DNA of 64,000 nucleotides from an uncultured Arenicella sp. (GCA_937974565.1 CALJWL010000028.1:55924-119923); one strand, 5' to 3'; numbered from the stretch's first letter, positions 43,906 to 53,802 are shown. The notes: generated by a model not told the origin, from the sequence alone. A program made the numbers and translations.

Positions 43906-45111
43906 TCAGTTTGATTTTACAAACATTTGAAATCGGTCTAAGGCAGATCCATTATCCAAGCAGCTTGTTACTTTTTCAACCGCACTTTTAAAGCTCATAG
44001 AGGTATTATAGGCGTTTAATATTTGCGCACAGGCCAGTATTAAGGAATCTCGCGCCACACCGTTAGCGCCGTTCAGCACCGACAAACCGGTTTCCAAGCA
44101 CTGCTCTACCATTGACGAATCGGCGCTCATCGCCAATGCCGCGCATGTGGCTGAGTCAGTAAACGGCGTATCAAAGACCTGTTTTGCCCCACCAACATCA
44201 TCGGGCAACGCTTGGTCAAAATGAAAACGCCTCAGTGGTTTATTCAATGCCGGGGCCAAACCACCTTCCACGCCCTTTAGTAACAACACCTGATCAAAAC
44301 CAGCGGTGAATGCAATTCGAGCATATATGTCAGGGTAAGCTTTATGCACATAACCTAAAACAAGGCGAGTGGAAACACGACCGCTGATGGGTATCAATAT
44401 GCGTTCCAAGGTGGTTAAAGCAGTCCGCTTAACGATACGATGTCGCAGGCTTTGCAAAGCATACAGTGTTGGCGCATAGTGGCTTTGATCAACATAACAA
44501 AGGCCGGTTTCTTTCATTACATCAGCGGCGGTGGCGGTGGTTAATGTGGTGGACGCGCCCGCCAGTTCGTAAACCTGATGGGCTGTCACGCCATGTTTAG
44601 GGCCAACGGTTTTTACTCCATGCATCACCACATGCATGCCGTTTGCCGCCAATACAGCCGGAATAAAAGGCGTCATCGTGGCATTACGCAAATAACCGTC
44701 AAAGGGGTCGGCTAGGCAATATACCGTATCCACTTCGGCGGTGACGGTTTCGACATTTTCTGCCAGAGCCTTATACAAACCTAAGAACTCACCCATGCTT
44801 TCTCGCTTCATACGCAACGCGATTAAGAATATGCCGGTTTGCACTTCATCCATTTCGCCACGCAGGACCGCACTCATTACAGAGTGCGACATCTCTGAAG
44901 AAATGTCTCGTCCTCGGTCTGGGCCAACAGCAATACTCTGTATGGCTTCACGGATCACCTCATGACTTCGTTGACCTGTACCCAATGCCTTGAGATCTCC
45001 GTTCACGGATACATTACTTTTTTGATTCACCAGATTTAAAGTTAATTTCGCTAAACATAGATTGATGATGCCACAAAGCATATGCAGTAGGCTAAAATAC
45101 TGCTCATGCAA
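43906..45111 (-). CDS. TrpD2/YbiB-like anthranilate-phosphoribosyltransferase-family protein
   Basis: The protein (up to 401 residues) has the fold of anthranilate phosphoribosyltransferase: an N-terminal helical domain ending AVLRGEMDEVQTGIFLIALRMK, then a Rossmann-like domain with DPFDGYLRNATMTPFIPAVLAANGMHVVMHGVKTVGPKHGVTA. The PRPP-binding glycine-rich loop of TrpD (GTGGD) is replaced here by DPFDG, as in TrpD2/YbiB proteins, which bind nucleic acid instead of catalysing the tryptophan-pathway step. The start is uncertain. The frame opens at 45111 and overlaps the divergent cysG start by six bases, while an ATG at 45078 or a GTG about 20 codons in would be shorter and closer to family length. 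Confidence 0.72.
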   Translation of the reverse strand: MHEQYFSLLHMLCGIINLCLAKLTLNLVNQKSNVSVNGDLKALGTGQRSHEVIREAIQSIAVGPDRGRDISSEMSHSVMSAVLRGEMDEVQTGIFLIALRMKRESMGEFLGLYKALAENVETVTAEVDTVYCLADPFDGYLRNATMTPFIPAVLAANGMHVVMHGVKTVGPKHGVTAHQVYELAGASTTLTTATAADVMKETGLCYVDQSHYAPTLYALQSLRHRIVKRTALTTLERILIPISGRVSTRLVLGYVHKAYPDIYARIAFTAGFDQVLLLKGVEGGLAPALNKPLRRFHFDQALPDDVGGAKQVFDTPFTDSATCAALAMSADSSMVEQCLETGLSVLNGANGVARDSLILACAQILNAYNTSMSFKSAVEKVTSCLDNGSALDRFQMFVKSN

Positions 45112-46488
45112 AATTACCCCATATTCATCGACCTAAAAGGCCACCCCTGTTTGATCGTCGGAGCGGGCCCAGTCGCTCTACGCAAAACACGCTTAATGCA
45201 CAGTGCGGGCGCAAAAATTACCGTTGTGGCGCCAGACATGTGTAAAGACATGCGTGAAGAGTTCGGTGGTCAAGTTGTGTATCACGCGCGTGAGTTTCAT
45301 GAATCTGACATCACCGGGTACCGACTAATAACAGCGGCCACTAATGCACCAGAAGTAAACAAGCGAGTCAGCGAATTAGCGCAAGCGTGTAATGTTCCGG
45401 TTAATGTGGTTGATGAGCCAGAACTTTGCAGCTTTATCACGCCCTCTATCGTTGACCGTTCTCCTGTGTTGATCGCCATTTCAACGGGAGGCGGCGCGCC
45501 AGTATTAGCAAGATTACTGAGAGCTAAGTTAGAAGCGCTGATACCGGCCAGCTATGGCAAACTTGCTGGCACCATGTCTCGGTATCGCGACGCACTAAAA
45601 ACGGCCATGCCCGATGAACGAAATCGTCGTATTTTTTGGGAGCGTGTTGTGCAAGGCCCCATTGCCGAACTGTTTTTCTCTGGCCGCAATAATGAAGCCG
45701 AGAAAGCGCTAGAGAGTGAGATTAAGCGTGCCAACGATGCGCCTGAGAATACCGGTGAGGTTTGGTTAATCGGTGCGGGCCCCGGCGAACCTGATTTACT
45801 AACCTTTCGCGCATTACGGCTAATGCAACAGGCCGACGTGGTGCTTTACGATCGACTGGTAAGTCGAGAAATACTGAATTTAACCCGCCGAGATGCTGAC
45901 CGTATTTATGTAGGCAAGAAACGTGCAAATCACGCTCTACCTCAAGGAGAAATTAATCAAACTCTCGTCGACTTAGCAAAGCAAGGAAAGAATGTGGTTC
46001 GGTTAAAGGGTGGCGACCCGTTTATTTTTGGCCGCGGTGGCGAAGAGATAGAGTTGCTCGCACAAAACAGAGTGCCGTTTCAGGTTGTTCCTGGGGTCAC
46101 CGCTGCGAGCGGTTGCGCCACCTACGCAGGCATCCCCCTTACTCATCGAGATCACGCTCAATCTTGCTTGTTTGTGACAGGCCACCTCAAAGACGGCACA
46201 GTTGACCTGAACTGGGAACTATTGTCTACCCCACAACAAACCGTCGCTATCTACATGGGGTTGGTAGGCCTGCCCATTATTTGTGAACAGTTAATGGCGC
46301 ATGGGGTTTCCGCAGAGATGCCAATCGCCTTAATTCAGCAAGGCACCACCAAGGATCAACGAGTTTATATAGGCACTTTAAGCACCATGCCTGACGTGAT
46401 TGACCAACAAAAAGTAAAAGCCCCGACCCTTATAATCATTGGGTCTGTGGTATCACTGCAATCGCAATTGTCTTGGTTTGAACCTTAA
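45106..46488 (+). CDS. cysG: Multifunctional siroheme synthase
   Basis: The 460-residue protein makes siroheme, the cofactor of sulfite and nitrite reductase, from uroporphyrinogen III. The N-terminal part (about residues 1-210) is the dehydrogenase/ferrochelatase with VGAGPVALRKTRLM as NAD motif. A C-terminal methyltransferase follows: VWLIGAGPGEPDLLTFRALR, VLYDRLVS, VRLKGGDPFIFGRGGEE, and VVPGVTAASGCATYAGIPLTHR. Both halves are complete, so one protein performs all three steps. The ATG at 45106 gives the standard N-terminus (YPIFIDLKGHPCLIVG). It diverges head to head from the TrpD2-like gene. No sulfite or nitrite reductase gene is adjacent. Confidence 0.94.
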   Translation: MQNYPIFIDLKGHPCLIVGAGPVALRKTRLMHSAGAKITVVAPDMCKDMREEFGGQVVYHAREFHESDITGYRLITAATNAPEVNKRVSELAQACNVPVNVVDEPELCSFITPSIVDRSPVLIAISTGGGAPVLARLLRAKLEALIPASYGKLAGTMSRYRDALKTAMPDERNRRIFWERVVQGPIAELFFSGRNNEAEKALESEIKRANDAPENTGEVWLIGAGPGEPDLLTFRALRLMQQADVVLYDRLVSREILNLTRRDADRIYVGKKRANHALPQGEINQTLVDLAKQGKNVVRLKGGDPFIFGRGGEEIELLAQNRVPFQVVPGVTAASGCATYAGIPLTHRDHAQSCLFVTGHLKDGTVDLNWELLSTPQQTVAIYMGLVGLPIICEQLMAHGVSAEMPIALIQQGTTKDQRVYIGTLSTMPDVIDQQKVKAPTLIIIGSVVSLQSQLSWFEP

Positions 46489-47057
46489 TTAAGCGCTTTA
46501 TATTGCTTAATGGTTAAATTTAATCAGTTAAATGACATTTGTACTATTTACTTGGAAGCAGTAAATCATCTAAGGTATAGGAAGAGAGGAGTGCATATGC
46601 AGTGGCACGTTATTGTCACAATTAATTCGATAACGGCATAAAATGCTCAATGGGAGTACAGAGCATGAAAGCATTGTTCAGTTAGGCAAAACGTTTAAGT
46701 ATGCGCCCGTTTACTAAAAGTGATGGATACTAGCTTGAAAATGAGGGCATAACTTGACCACACATTAGTAAAAATTCGTATACAAAAGACTTCTCTCATT
46801 TTTAATATTTGATGCTGCGGATCAACGGTTATAAAGCAGCCAATAAAAGTGTTTTTCTACGTTACTCGAAACGTTCATTAAGTGATGTCAACGTCTTTAG
46901 TTAAACTAAGCGTCTATCAGACTTTAATTGCGTTACGTGTGACATTAATATAATCGCTGTTTAGTTTGGGTTTTTATCTGGGTTGTAATTTGTTTTGATC
47001 ACCGCAGTGGTCAGCAAGTTGTGAGGGAAAATGGAGCGTTTCTAGGAGTCTTTACTT
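46489..47057. other. 570-bp intergenic region upstream of the polyQ regulator
   Basis: I see no full gene here. It is AT-rich and holds two short frames with good ribosome-binding sites on the plus strand: 46597-46641 (14 codons) after GAGAGGAGT, and 46665-46685 (6 codons) after GGGAGTACAG. The length fits a regulated promoter region for the LuxR-type gene that follows. Confidence 0.5.
46597..46641 (+). other. Short frame with strong ribosome-binding site (14 codons)
   Basis: ATG at 46597, preceded by GAGAGGAGTGCAT, opens MQWHVIVTINSITA and ends with TAA at 46639-46641. The ribosome-binding site is better than that of many real genes in the window. It could be a leader peptide. The predicted peptide is mostly hydrophobic. 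Confidence 0.25.
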
Positions 47058-47735
<678 letters not shown>

Positions 47736-47779
47736 ATACGCTTTGTGCTAACAACACACGGTAATTGGGTTAGAGAATC

Positions 47780-48130
47780 ATGCAAAAATTTGGATTAAAA
47801 GCACACCAAACAGTGACACTCAATGCAGCTGAATTAGAGATCAAAAAAGAGCAGGCAACGGCTTTGGGGCGTGCTGGCAAAAAGTTACGCTTAGCTTTAG
47901 AAGCCTACCAGATTCAACTAGAGGCCGATCAAAATCAGGCAAGTGCCTCAAGAACGTCATCTTGCGCCTTTACCGCCGATCACGCATTAATCAAAAACAT
48001 CGCTGATAATGCCTGGGCACTCATTCTTCAACGAGAGTTTCTAGGCTTTACGCAAGATAACCTGCAATGGGTAATCGAAAACTACCGAATTCCGCAAGCC
48101 GCCCTTAATCGTATTGGAAGAAGTGACTGA
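47780..48130 (+). CDS. Small conserved hypothetical protein downstream of the LuxR-type gene
   Basis: The 116-residue soluble protein has a helix containing the block EIKKEQATALGRAGKKLRLALEAY (about residues 21-44), a Ser/Ala-rich linker with one Cys, and a C-terminal helical region ADNAWALILQREFLGFTQDNLQWVIENYRIPQAAL. This arrangement (ALGRAG block plus QRE-x2-GF...YRIP) recalls a family of about 100 residues annotated in alphaproteobacteria (I believe DUF6665), without known function. It lies 44 bp after the polyQ regulator and is probably cotranscribed. No membrane segment or signal peptide is present. Confidence 0.6.
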   Translation: MQKFGLKAHQTVTLNAAELEIKKEQATALGRAGKKLRLALEAYQIQLEADQNQASASRTSSCAFTADHALIKNIADNAWALILQREFLGFTQDNLQWVIENYRIPQAALNRIGRSD

Positions 48131-48202
48131 GCGGCAAACGCCAACAAACGGAGAAAACCTTACCGTTTAAATACATGGTAAGTGGCCTATCACACCACTC
48201 TC

Positions 48203-49207
48203 TTACAGTGGGTTCACGTCAATTGTAATCACGTCTCGATATTTACCTGCAAACCGTCCCATTACGTCACCCACATTAATATCCATTGGATAAGCTGAAC
48301 CACGGAAGTTACGTTTAACCGAACGCTTCAGTTCAAGTGGTGAAGAAAGATCACTGATCTGCCCATCTACGATTACCGAATAATCCACACGCCATTTTGG
48401 ATTAAGGCTGTGTACCATTGCGCCTTGATTTTCAGACGAAAGCGAGATCAACGCCGGAGAATTCCCTCTCACTTGGATAAACAATCTTTTGGACTCTCCT
48501 GTTTCTAGGGTACCAAAGTCAACAATAGCCACATCAACGCCTTCTTCAAAACTGCTCACTTGCCCTGCCAAATTTGCCTGCAGCTTAGGGTTGACGATAG
48601 CGAATACATCAATAACAGCCAAGGCCAGAACATCTGAGTCATCCAATGTGTTTACTAATGCTATATCAAATGATAACGAGTAACTCTCAGGCGAAGCCCA
48701 TATATGCTCGGGGATAATCAAGGCATAATCAAGTTGAATGTGTTTGCCCGACAGCGCTGAGTACCCAATTGAATGAATGTAAGCGCCATTACGTTGTGCA
48801 AGAGCAGGCGAATCAGAGGCCACCACATTGAGTGGTAGTTCCCCATTTGAAGCTGATATTAATTTGACATCTCCCCCTGTGCTAGGGCGAAGGCGAATGT
48901 CATACTGTTTATTTAACTCTGCTGATTCTGCCTCACGGGACGATCGATTTTTTATCTCCAAACTGAACGTTTCGTTTGATGGCAAGCCAGAGAATGGTTC
49001 ATAGACAAACCGAACTTCATCGTTGACAGACAATTCTATTTCATCAAGACCCAATGACGCCGCCACCGGCTCAGCAGCAGCATTACGAAACATCACCAAG
49101 CACAGCGCTACCACACTCATCACAGCCATCAAGCGTGAATCGAAACTCGAACGCCGCTGACGGAGCTTTTGCACCTCACCGTGTCTTTGCACGAAGGCCC
49201 ACATCAT
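48203..49207 (-). CDS. Probable tip/minor subunit of the chaperone-usher pilus
   Basis: The 334-residue exported protein is the last gene of the pilus operon and overlaps the usher stop by four bases. After a basic N-terminus, a hydrophobic signal segment (SRLMAVMSVVALCLVM) ends near AAAEP. The rest is beta-rich with little recognisable sequence similarity. The final strand has the G-x-YRDVITIDVNPL pattern, resembling the C-terminal strand of spore-coat-U/Csu-type pilin domains. The size (two domains) and position make it the likely tip adhesin, whose receptor-binding domain would be N-terminal. Identification is by position more than by sequence. Confidence 0.65.
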   Translation of the reverse strand: MMWAFVQRHGEVQKLRQRRSSFDSRLMAVMSVVALCLVMFRNAAAEPVAASLGLDEIELSVNDEVRFVYEPFSGLPSNETFSLEIKNRSSREAESAELNKQYDIRLRPSTGGDVKLISASNGELPLNVVASDSPALAQRNGAYIHSIGYSALSGKHIQLDYALIIPEHIWASPESYSLSFDIALVNTLDDSDVLALAVIDVFAIVNPKLQANLAGQVSSFEEGVDVAIVDFGTLETGESKRLFIQVRGNSPALISLSSENQGAMVHSLNPKWRVDYSVIVDGQISDLSSPLELKRSVKRNFRGSAYPMDINVGDVMGRFAGKYRDVITIDVNPL

Positions 49208-51714
49208 GGGTTTAGTACCGCGTCATTAGTTGGGGACTTTTGCAAAACGATGTCTTGCACCAACACCAAACCTGGCTCGCCACCTTCATCTACGACGAAA
49301 TGGCCAATAAACTCACCATCGTCACCAAACATCAGTTGGTATTTCCCAAATTTCAGCTTTTCCGCCACAAAACGGCCTGTCCGATTCGTGAAAACAACCC
49401 CCTCTTCCTGCCCGTCTGACGACACCACTTTTCCACTGACCAAATTCAATGCTTGTCCGTCTGGCCAAAACACCTTACCCATGACCGTATTAGCCGCATC
49501 AGAGCCCAACTTATAGCGAAAGCCTGCGGTCGTTCCTGGGTACAACTTGGCAACGCCTGCCCCTAAATCATAGCCACTGGGCAAGTCATCCACGGCAAAC
49601 ACGTAGCGCTCTGTACGATAACGATTACTCAATGGTATCAAGGCCTTGCTGCGCCGACTAAATTTAGAAACAGGGTCTCCGTTTTCAGAACTGCGCAACA
49701 CAGCGACCTGCTTACCTTTAAGATTGTTATGCCTGTCCACCACCATAAAACCATCTTTGAACGGCCGCCCAAATGCAAGCGCACCGTCGGCTATTCCCAC
49801 TCCTCCGGACACCGTTAACGTCGAAACGTGGCTATTCTCTAGGTTGCTGCCTTTTGGCATCCGAGTGCGGTGTTGATAATTGGCTTCAAATAACGAACTG
49901 ATATATCGTGAGTTTAGATCTATTGAATCGATCTCGGGGGAGTTAATCACGGACATGGCTGATCGTGATTGGCCAACGGATCGAATAGAGTCAGCCGACC
50001 AGTCAACTCTTAACTCTTGCTTATCCGATTTGTACTGTGAACGAAGTCGCGAATCCGTCAATGTTTTCAGCACTGAAATGTTGAAACGGCTATCACTTCC
50101 ATCACGATCACTGTCAATATACTGATAACCTAATGACAAAGACAAACCGTAAACTTGGCGCGTATGCGATAACCTCAAAGTGGCAGTTTTGAATCCATTG
50201 ACCTCTGAAACTTCACCACCAATAGAGTACGAACGGCCTGATTTAGATAAAGAGCTGCCAGCACGAAACGACCATTCTTCATCGTTGGAATTTCTCTCAC
50301 CCAAACTGATAAGCCCATCAGATCGATAGGCCGCTTGAACGTTATGATTAAATGACCATTTGGAATCCGCCAATCCACGGTAGCTGTATTGCATGGTTGC
50401 GGCTTGGCCTGAACCATAAGCGTCATTATCAGACAGCGCTGCCTCAAAGGCCAACACCCCTTTTCTCGCCCCAAAAATAGCGCTGGAAGAAACCAGGCTG
50501 TGCCCTTCGGAAAACTCTGCTTGAACGCCAAGAGTCAGATTAGAGCTTAGGCCCTGTTCGTAAAACGCCAGCAGCGCTAGCTCATCCTCGTAATTACGCT
50601 GACGCCCGCTATCGACTGCTCTCTGCGCACCCAAGGTGATTCCGTAATTCGTGAGACCAGCGGCCAACAAAGACGTGTCGACGTATGTAGAGAAGTTAGA
50701 CACTTCAACGCTGCCAGTGCCATCATCCACGTAAATTCGCACATCATTAGCGCCCGTAACCAGTGGAAAATCGCGTATCGAATACGTTCCTTGAGATAAA
50801 ACCTCGGTCATGACGATTTCACCGTTCACTTCAAACGAGACTTCAGAGTCTCCCTCTAACGTGAATGTGCTTCTGCCACTCGGGCGTAAGTTTCTAAACG
50901 GGTTTATATCACTGTAATTACGCTCCAAACTGACACCAAGCAAATCTGGTGACGACTGGAATCGAGATACCGTTGGCCTAACATCCCCAATAGATAAACG
51001 AAGCCCACGTTCGTAAAAATCTTTGACCAGAGTCACGTCTTCACGCGCAACGTTAATGTCTTCGCTTTGGTCGTAGTTTACGTCGTAATACAAAGACCAA
51101 CCACCAAAGCCGCCAATCGATGTAAATCCTGAAATGTCCGCCTGCACACCGGTTAGGCCCGTTCGGTTCCCGCGCGTACCTTTATGATTGTATCGGTCAC
51201 GAACTCGGTAGCTTAAGCCACTTGCAAAATTAGCTTGCTGATAGTGGTGGCTCAACACCGGCCGATCTCGATGCTGGATTGAAACTTGCTGAAGCCCTAA
51301 ACGAGGCACTTGTGCGGAAATTTCCAGCAAACTGGGATCATAACTGATCTGTAAACCTCGTTTTCTCAGTGTAGAAAGCTCTATCTGTTTCTCTAACAAA
51401 TCACCTACAAACCATTGATTTAACTGCTCTTCATTAGCGTACTGACTCAACAACTCACGCAGTCTTTGTGATGGTAGGGAAACTCTCGTTTGGGTTTCAA
51501 ATTCCTTTTGGTTTGTCACGGCAGGCAAGGCAATTGTCGAATTAATCTCACCACTCAGTGACTTATTGACCAACAGAGGTAGAACAAATTGAACTGAATT
51601 TTCAAAAGGCAATTGTGCTTTGGCGACATTGACCGACAATAGAACGGTCATCGTCACAATCAGGTTTCTATAACGCTGTGTGCCAAACCTTCGGTTACGG
51701 ATCTGAGTCGTCAT
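49204..51714 (-). CDS. Outer-membrane fimbrial usher
   Basis: The 836-residue protein is the pilus assembly and secretion pore in the outer membrane. A signal peptide (NLIVTMTVLLSVNVAKA) precedes the N-terminal chaperone-binding domain. The 24-strand barrel with plug occupies most of the chain, including conserved YDVNYDQSEDINVAREDV and LEGDSEVSFEVNGEIVMTEVLSQGTYSIRDFPLVTGANDVRIYVDD (the plug/hairpin region). The C-terminal domain ends GKYQLMFGDDGEFIGHFVV. The fold and order fit the FimD/PapC family, probably the archaic or alternate branch. It lies between chaperone and tip genes, the former 46 bp upstream. Confidence 0.85.
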   Translation of the reverse strand: MTTQIRNRRFGTQRYRNLIVTMTVLLSVNVAKAQLPFENSVQFVLPLLVNKSLSGEINSTIALPAVTNQKEFETQTRVSLPSQRLRELLSQYANEEQLNQWFVGDLLEKQIELSTLRKRGLQISYDPSLLEISAQVPRLGLQQVSIQHRDRPVLSHHYQQANFASGLSYRVRDRYNHKGTRGNRTGLTGVQADISGFTSIGGFGGWSLYYDVNYDQSEDINVAREDVTLVKDFYERGLRLSIGDVRPTVSRFQSSPDLLGVSLERNYSDINPFRNLRPSGRSTFTLEGDSEVSFEVNGEIVMTEVLSQGTYSIRDFPLVTGANDVRIYVDDGTGSVEVSNFSTYVDTSLLAAGLTNYGITLGAQRAVDSGRQRNYEDELALLAFYEQGLSSNLTLGVQAEFSEGHSLVSSSAIFGARKGVLAFEAALSDNDAYGSGQAATMQYSYRGLADSKWSFNHNVQAAYRSDGLISLGERNSNDEEWSFRAGSSLSKSGRSYSIGGEVSEVNGFKTATLRLSHTRQVYGLSLSLGYQYIDSDRDGSDSRFNISVLKTLTDSRLRSQYKSDKQELRVDWSADSIRSVGQSRSAMSVINSPEIDSIDLNSRYISSLFEANYQHRTRMPKGSNLENSHVSTLTVSGGVGIADGALAFGRPFKDGFMVVDRHNNLKGKQVAVLRSSENGDPVSKFSRRSKALIPLSNRYRTERYVFAVDDLPSGYDLGAGVAKLYPGTTAGFRYKLGSDAANTVMGKVFWPDGQALNLVSGKVVSSDGQEEGVVFTNRTGRFVAEKLKFGKYQLMFGDDGEFIGHFVVDEGGEPGLVLVQDIVLQKSPTNDAVLNP

Positions 51715-51760
51715 GATTGTTTCCTTTCACACAAAACTCATTTCACACCCAACTAGGTAC

Positions 51761-52576
51761 CTAGCCCTTAGCATTGATGGTGATGCGCGTATTCTTGGGG
51801 TCAAACCCGTCCAGCGCAGGTATCAATTGCGTTAAAGTTGAATTCGGTAACACTAAATTTAACTCCGTCAAACTGCCAACTTGATCCTTTTTCAGCACCA
51901 AAGATTTAGCAATGCCGTCCAAACTTTCAACAAGCCATTCAGTCTTAGAGAGCCTTGCGTACTTGTTACCTGAGTTTTCCACGGTTACAGCCCACATGTT
52001 ATTATCGGCCGGAATAATTTTTGTGATCGCCAAACTGGGTTCAGTGGCCTTGGGCACAACGTTAGCCAAGGTATTAAAATTCACCAACATCGCAACCCCC
52101 GTAGACCCCGATTTATCCAACGTCACAGGCAACTGTTTTACCGATATTCGGTACGCTTGCGATTGTTCTAGCTTCGGACTACCCACGTATTTAACTCTTA
52201 CAAGCTGAGTTTTACCTGGCTTAATCAACGCCTGTGGAGGAAAGATAAGAAAGTCATCTTCGGCCGCCACGTTTGTTTCGCGGCCCTGCTCATCCAAACT
52301 GATTTTACTAGCAACAAATTCAAGTATCACTGGCGTGGATTTACTGTTCTCAACTCTCAGAGACTGAGTTGCTCCCGATCCGCTCGTATCTAACTCATAC
52401 ACCATCGGCTGCACTCGTTGCGCAACAGCCGGCTGAGTAAATAATGCCGTCAGCGTTAATAGTGTTAGAAGCATTACGCATTTGACCCGCAGACATACCC
52501 ACATAAGGTTAAAGCCACGCAACAAAAAAACACGTGGGACTTCACTTATGCCATTTAACCTGATTCCAGAAACCAT
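51761..52576 (-). CDS. Periplasmic pilus chaperone (PapD-like)
   Basis: The 271-residue protein folds pilin subunits in the periplasm. After an unusually long n-region a signal peptide (LLTLLTLTALFTQPAVA-Q) is visible. The chaperone's two immunoglobulin-like domains follow: LRVENSKSTPVILEF strand, DDFLIFPPQALIKPGKTQLVRVKYVG (the PPQALIKPG-x-QLVRV signature), then LPVTLDKSGSTGVAMLVNFNTLANVVP as the domain interface. The ATG at 52576 has GAGGG six bases upstream and is preferred although an internal ATG (52504) would give a shorter signal. It is the second gene of the operon, after the pilin and its intergenic hairpins. Confidence 0.85.
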   Translation of the reverse strand: MVSGIRLNGISEVPRVFLLRGFNLMWVCLRVKCVMLLTLLTLTALFTQPAVAQRVQPMVYELDTSGSGATQSLRVENSKSTPVILEFVASKISLDEQGRETNVAAEDDFLIFPPQALIKPGKTQLVRVKYVGSPKLEQSQAYRISVKQLPVTLDKSGSTGVAMLVNFNTLANVVPKATEPSLAITKIIPADNNMWAVTVENSGNKYARLSKTEWLVESLDGIAKSLVLKKDQVGSLTELNLVLPNSTLTQLIPALDGFDPKNTRITINAKG

Positions 52577-52630
52577 TATTTCCCTCTCTGTACGACGTTT
52601 TACGCCAAGACTTCAATTAAAATTAAAATG

Positions 52631-52685
52631 GGCGGCTTTCAAAAAACCGCCTCATGTTGAGCAATCACCAAAGCAATTGCTCAAC
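52631..52685 (-). terminator. Paired stem-loops between pilin and chaperone genes
   Basis: Reading the minus strand, first comes a perfect 10-bp stem GTTGAGCAAT/ATTGCTCAAC with a 10-nt loop (52656-52685), then GGCGG/CCGCC (52631-52651) followed by a T-rich stretch. The first can protect the 3' end of the pilin transcript. The second has an intrinsic-terminator look and would allow only part of the transcripts into the downstream genes. That would give much more pilin than usher. Confidence 0.6.
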
Positions 52686-52695
52686 AAATTTCAGC

Positions 52696-53184
52696 CTAGT
52701 TAGCTGTAAGGTTCAATGAAATTGTGTCTTGATAACCACCAGCAAATAGCGGAGTGTCATTCAAGGTCACGGTTAAAGTACCACCAAGACCGGCCGCTAA
52801 CGCAAGGCTGCCTGGAATAGACTCTTCTTCAAACTCATCGTTCAAACCAACCCCTGGGGTTGTGGTTAGCGATACCGTAGTAGCGCCGACAACGGCATCA
52901 GCCGTATACTCAATAGACAGGTCTTCATTGTCATCAGATTCAAGACCTCCCTCTGACGATTGCACTCTCAATGTGGCACCGTCACCGTCATTACAGGTTA
53001 GGCTGAAGTTGGTATTTACAGAATCGCCCGCTTGGGGGTTAACACCAAAATCCAATGATGTGCTGCCCACATCAAGGTCACACACTTCATCCACTTGACC
53101 ACCAACAACAGTCTCGGCCGCGTTTGCAATTCCAGCAACAGCCAACGATGCACTTACTAACGTTAATTTAATTAGATTTTTCAT
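52696..53184 (-). CDS. Major pilin subunit of the chaperone-usher pilus
   Basis: The 162-residue exported protein has a textbook signal peptide (MKNLIKLTLVSASLAVAGIANA-AE). The mature part is acidic and beta-rich, with two cysteines (VCDLDV and LTCND) that would form the pilin disulfide, and a C-terminal strand GGYQDTISLNLTAN of the kind used in donor-strand exchange. It resembles spore-coat-U/Csu-type pilins. First in the operon and followed by hairpins, it is placed for high expression. A 620-bp region upstream contains its promoter, which I could not pin down. Confidence 0.75.
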   Translation of the reverse strand: MKNLIKLTLVSASLAVAGIANAAETVVGGQVDEVCDLDVGSTSLDFGVNPQAGDSVNTNFSLTCNDGDGATLRVQSSEGGLESDDNEDLSIEYTADAVVGATTVSLTTTPGVGLNDEFEEESIPGSLALAAGLGGTLTVTLNDTPLFAGGYQDTISLNLTAN

Positions 53185-53676
53185 TTCTATATCCTCTATA
53201 GTTTTAACATGACTCGAGATAATGTCCTTCTTGCACGCATAGACGTCTAAACTTTGATTCCATTACATGACCCAGTTTAAACAGCGAGATTAGTTTGACC
53301 CTACCTCCTGTACGCAACTCGTTCTGAGCTACGGAGGCAACTGTAAAAGAAATGTAAAACTTTGTTAACGTCAACAGTCATAATCAATGACGCTGAGCAA
53401 GGTAAATACTCAATGAAAATGGCCACAGTGAACCAACGGAAAGAATAGTTTGGTGCAATCATTGAACTGAATAATCACGTTAAAGAGGGGCATCTTCGTT
53501 ATTCCAAAAAGCACTTGAGTTGCTCCCCCCTTTTTTCTCAAACATTGCAAGAACGACATCACTTCCAGCTTTGTCTGTCAGGTGCCCTCACTTTTAGCCG
53601 ATGCATGAATGAATGGATGAGCTATTAGTCAAAGACAACACATTAAACAAAGAGAGCAAAGATAACGAGAAGGCAC
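53185..53676. other. Upstream region of the pilin operon
   Basis: No gene is apparent. On the minus strand the leader contains an imperfect hairpin with a CCTCC/GGAGG base near 53313-53335 and several TTGAC-like elements, but I could not identify a convincing -35/-10 pair. Confidence 0.35.
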
Positions 53677-53704
53677 AAAAAAGCCTCGCATCGCGAGGCT
53701 TTTT
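53677..53704. terminator. Bidirectional terminator between rpmA and the pilus region
   Basis: A 12-bp stem (AGCCTCGC with its complement, extended by A and T pairs) and a 3-nt loop has A-tracts on one side and T-tracts on the other. It would terminate rplU-rpmA transcripts about 100 bp past the rpmA stop and could also act on plus-strand transcription. Confidence 0.85.
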
Positions 53705-53802
53705 ATATGGCAAACTAATTGCCTAAATTGTGTTTTGACGACTTAAATTTCAGCAGCTTAAACACCGTAATTTAAGTTCACAATCATTTAAGTCATAACA
53801 CA

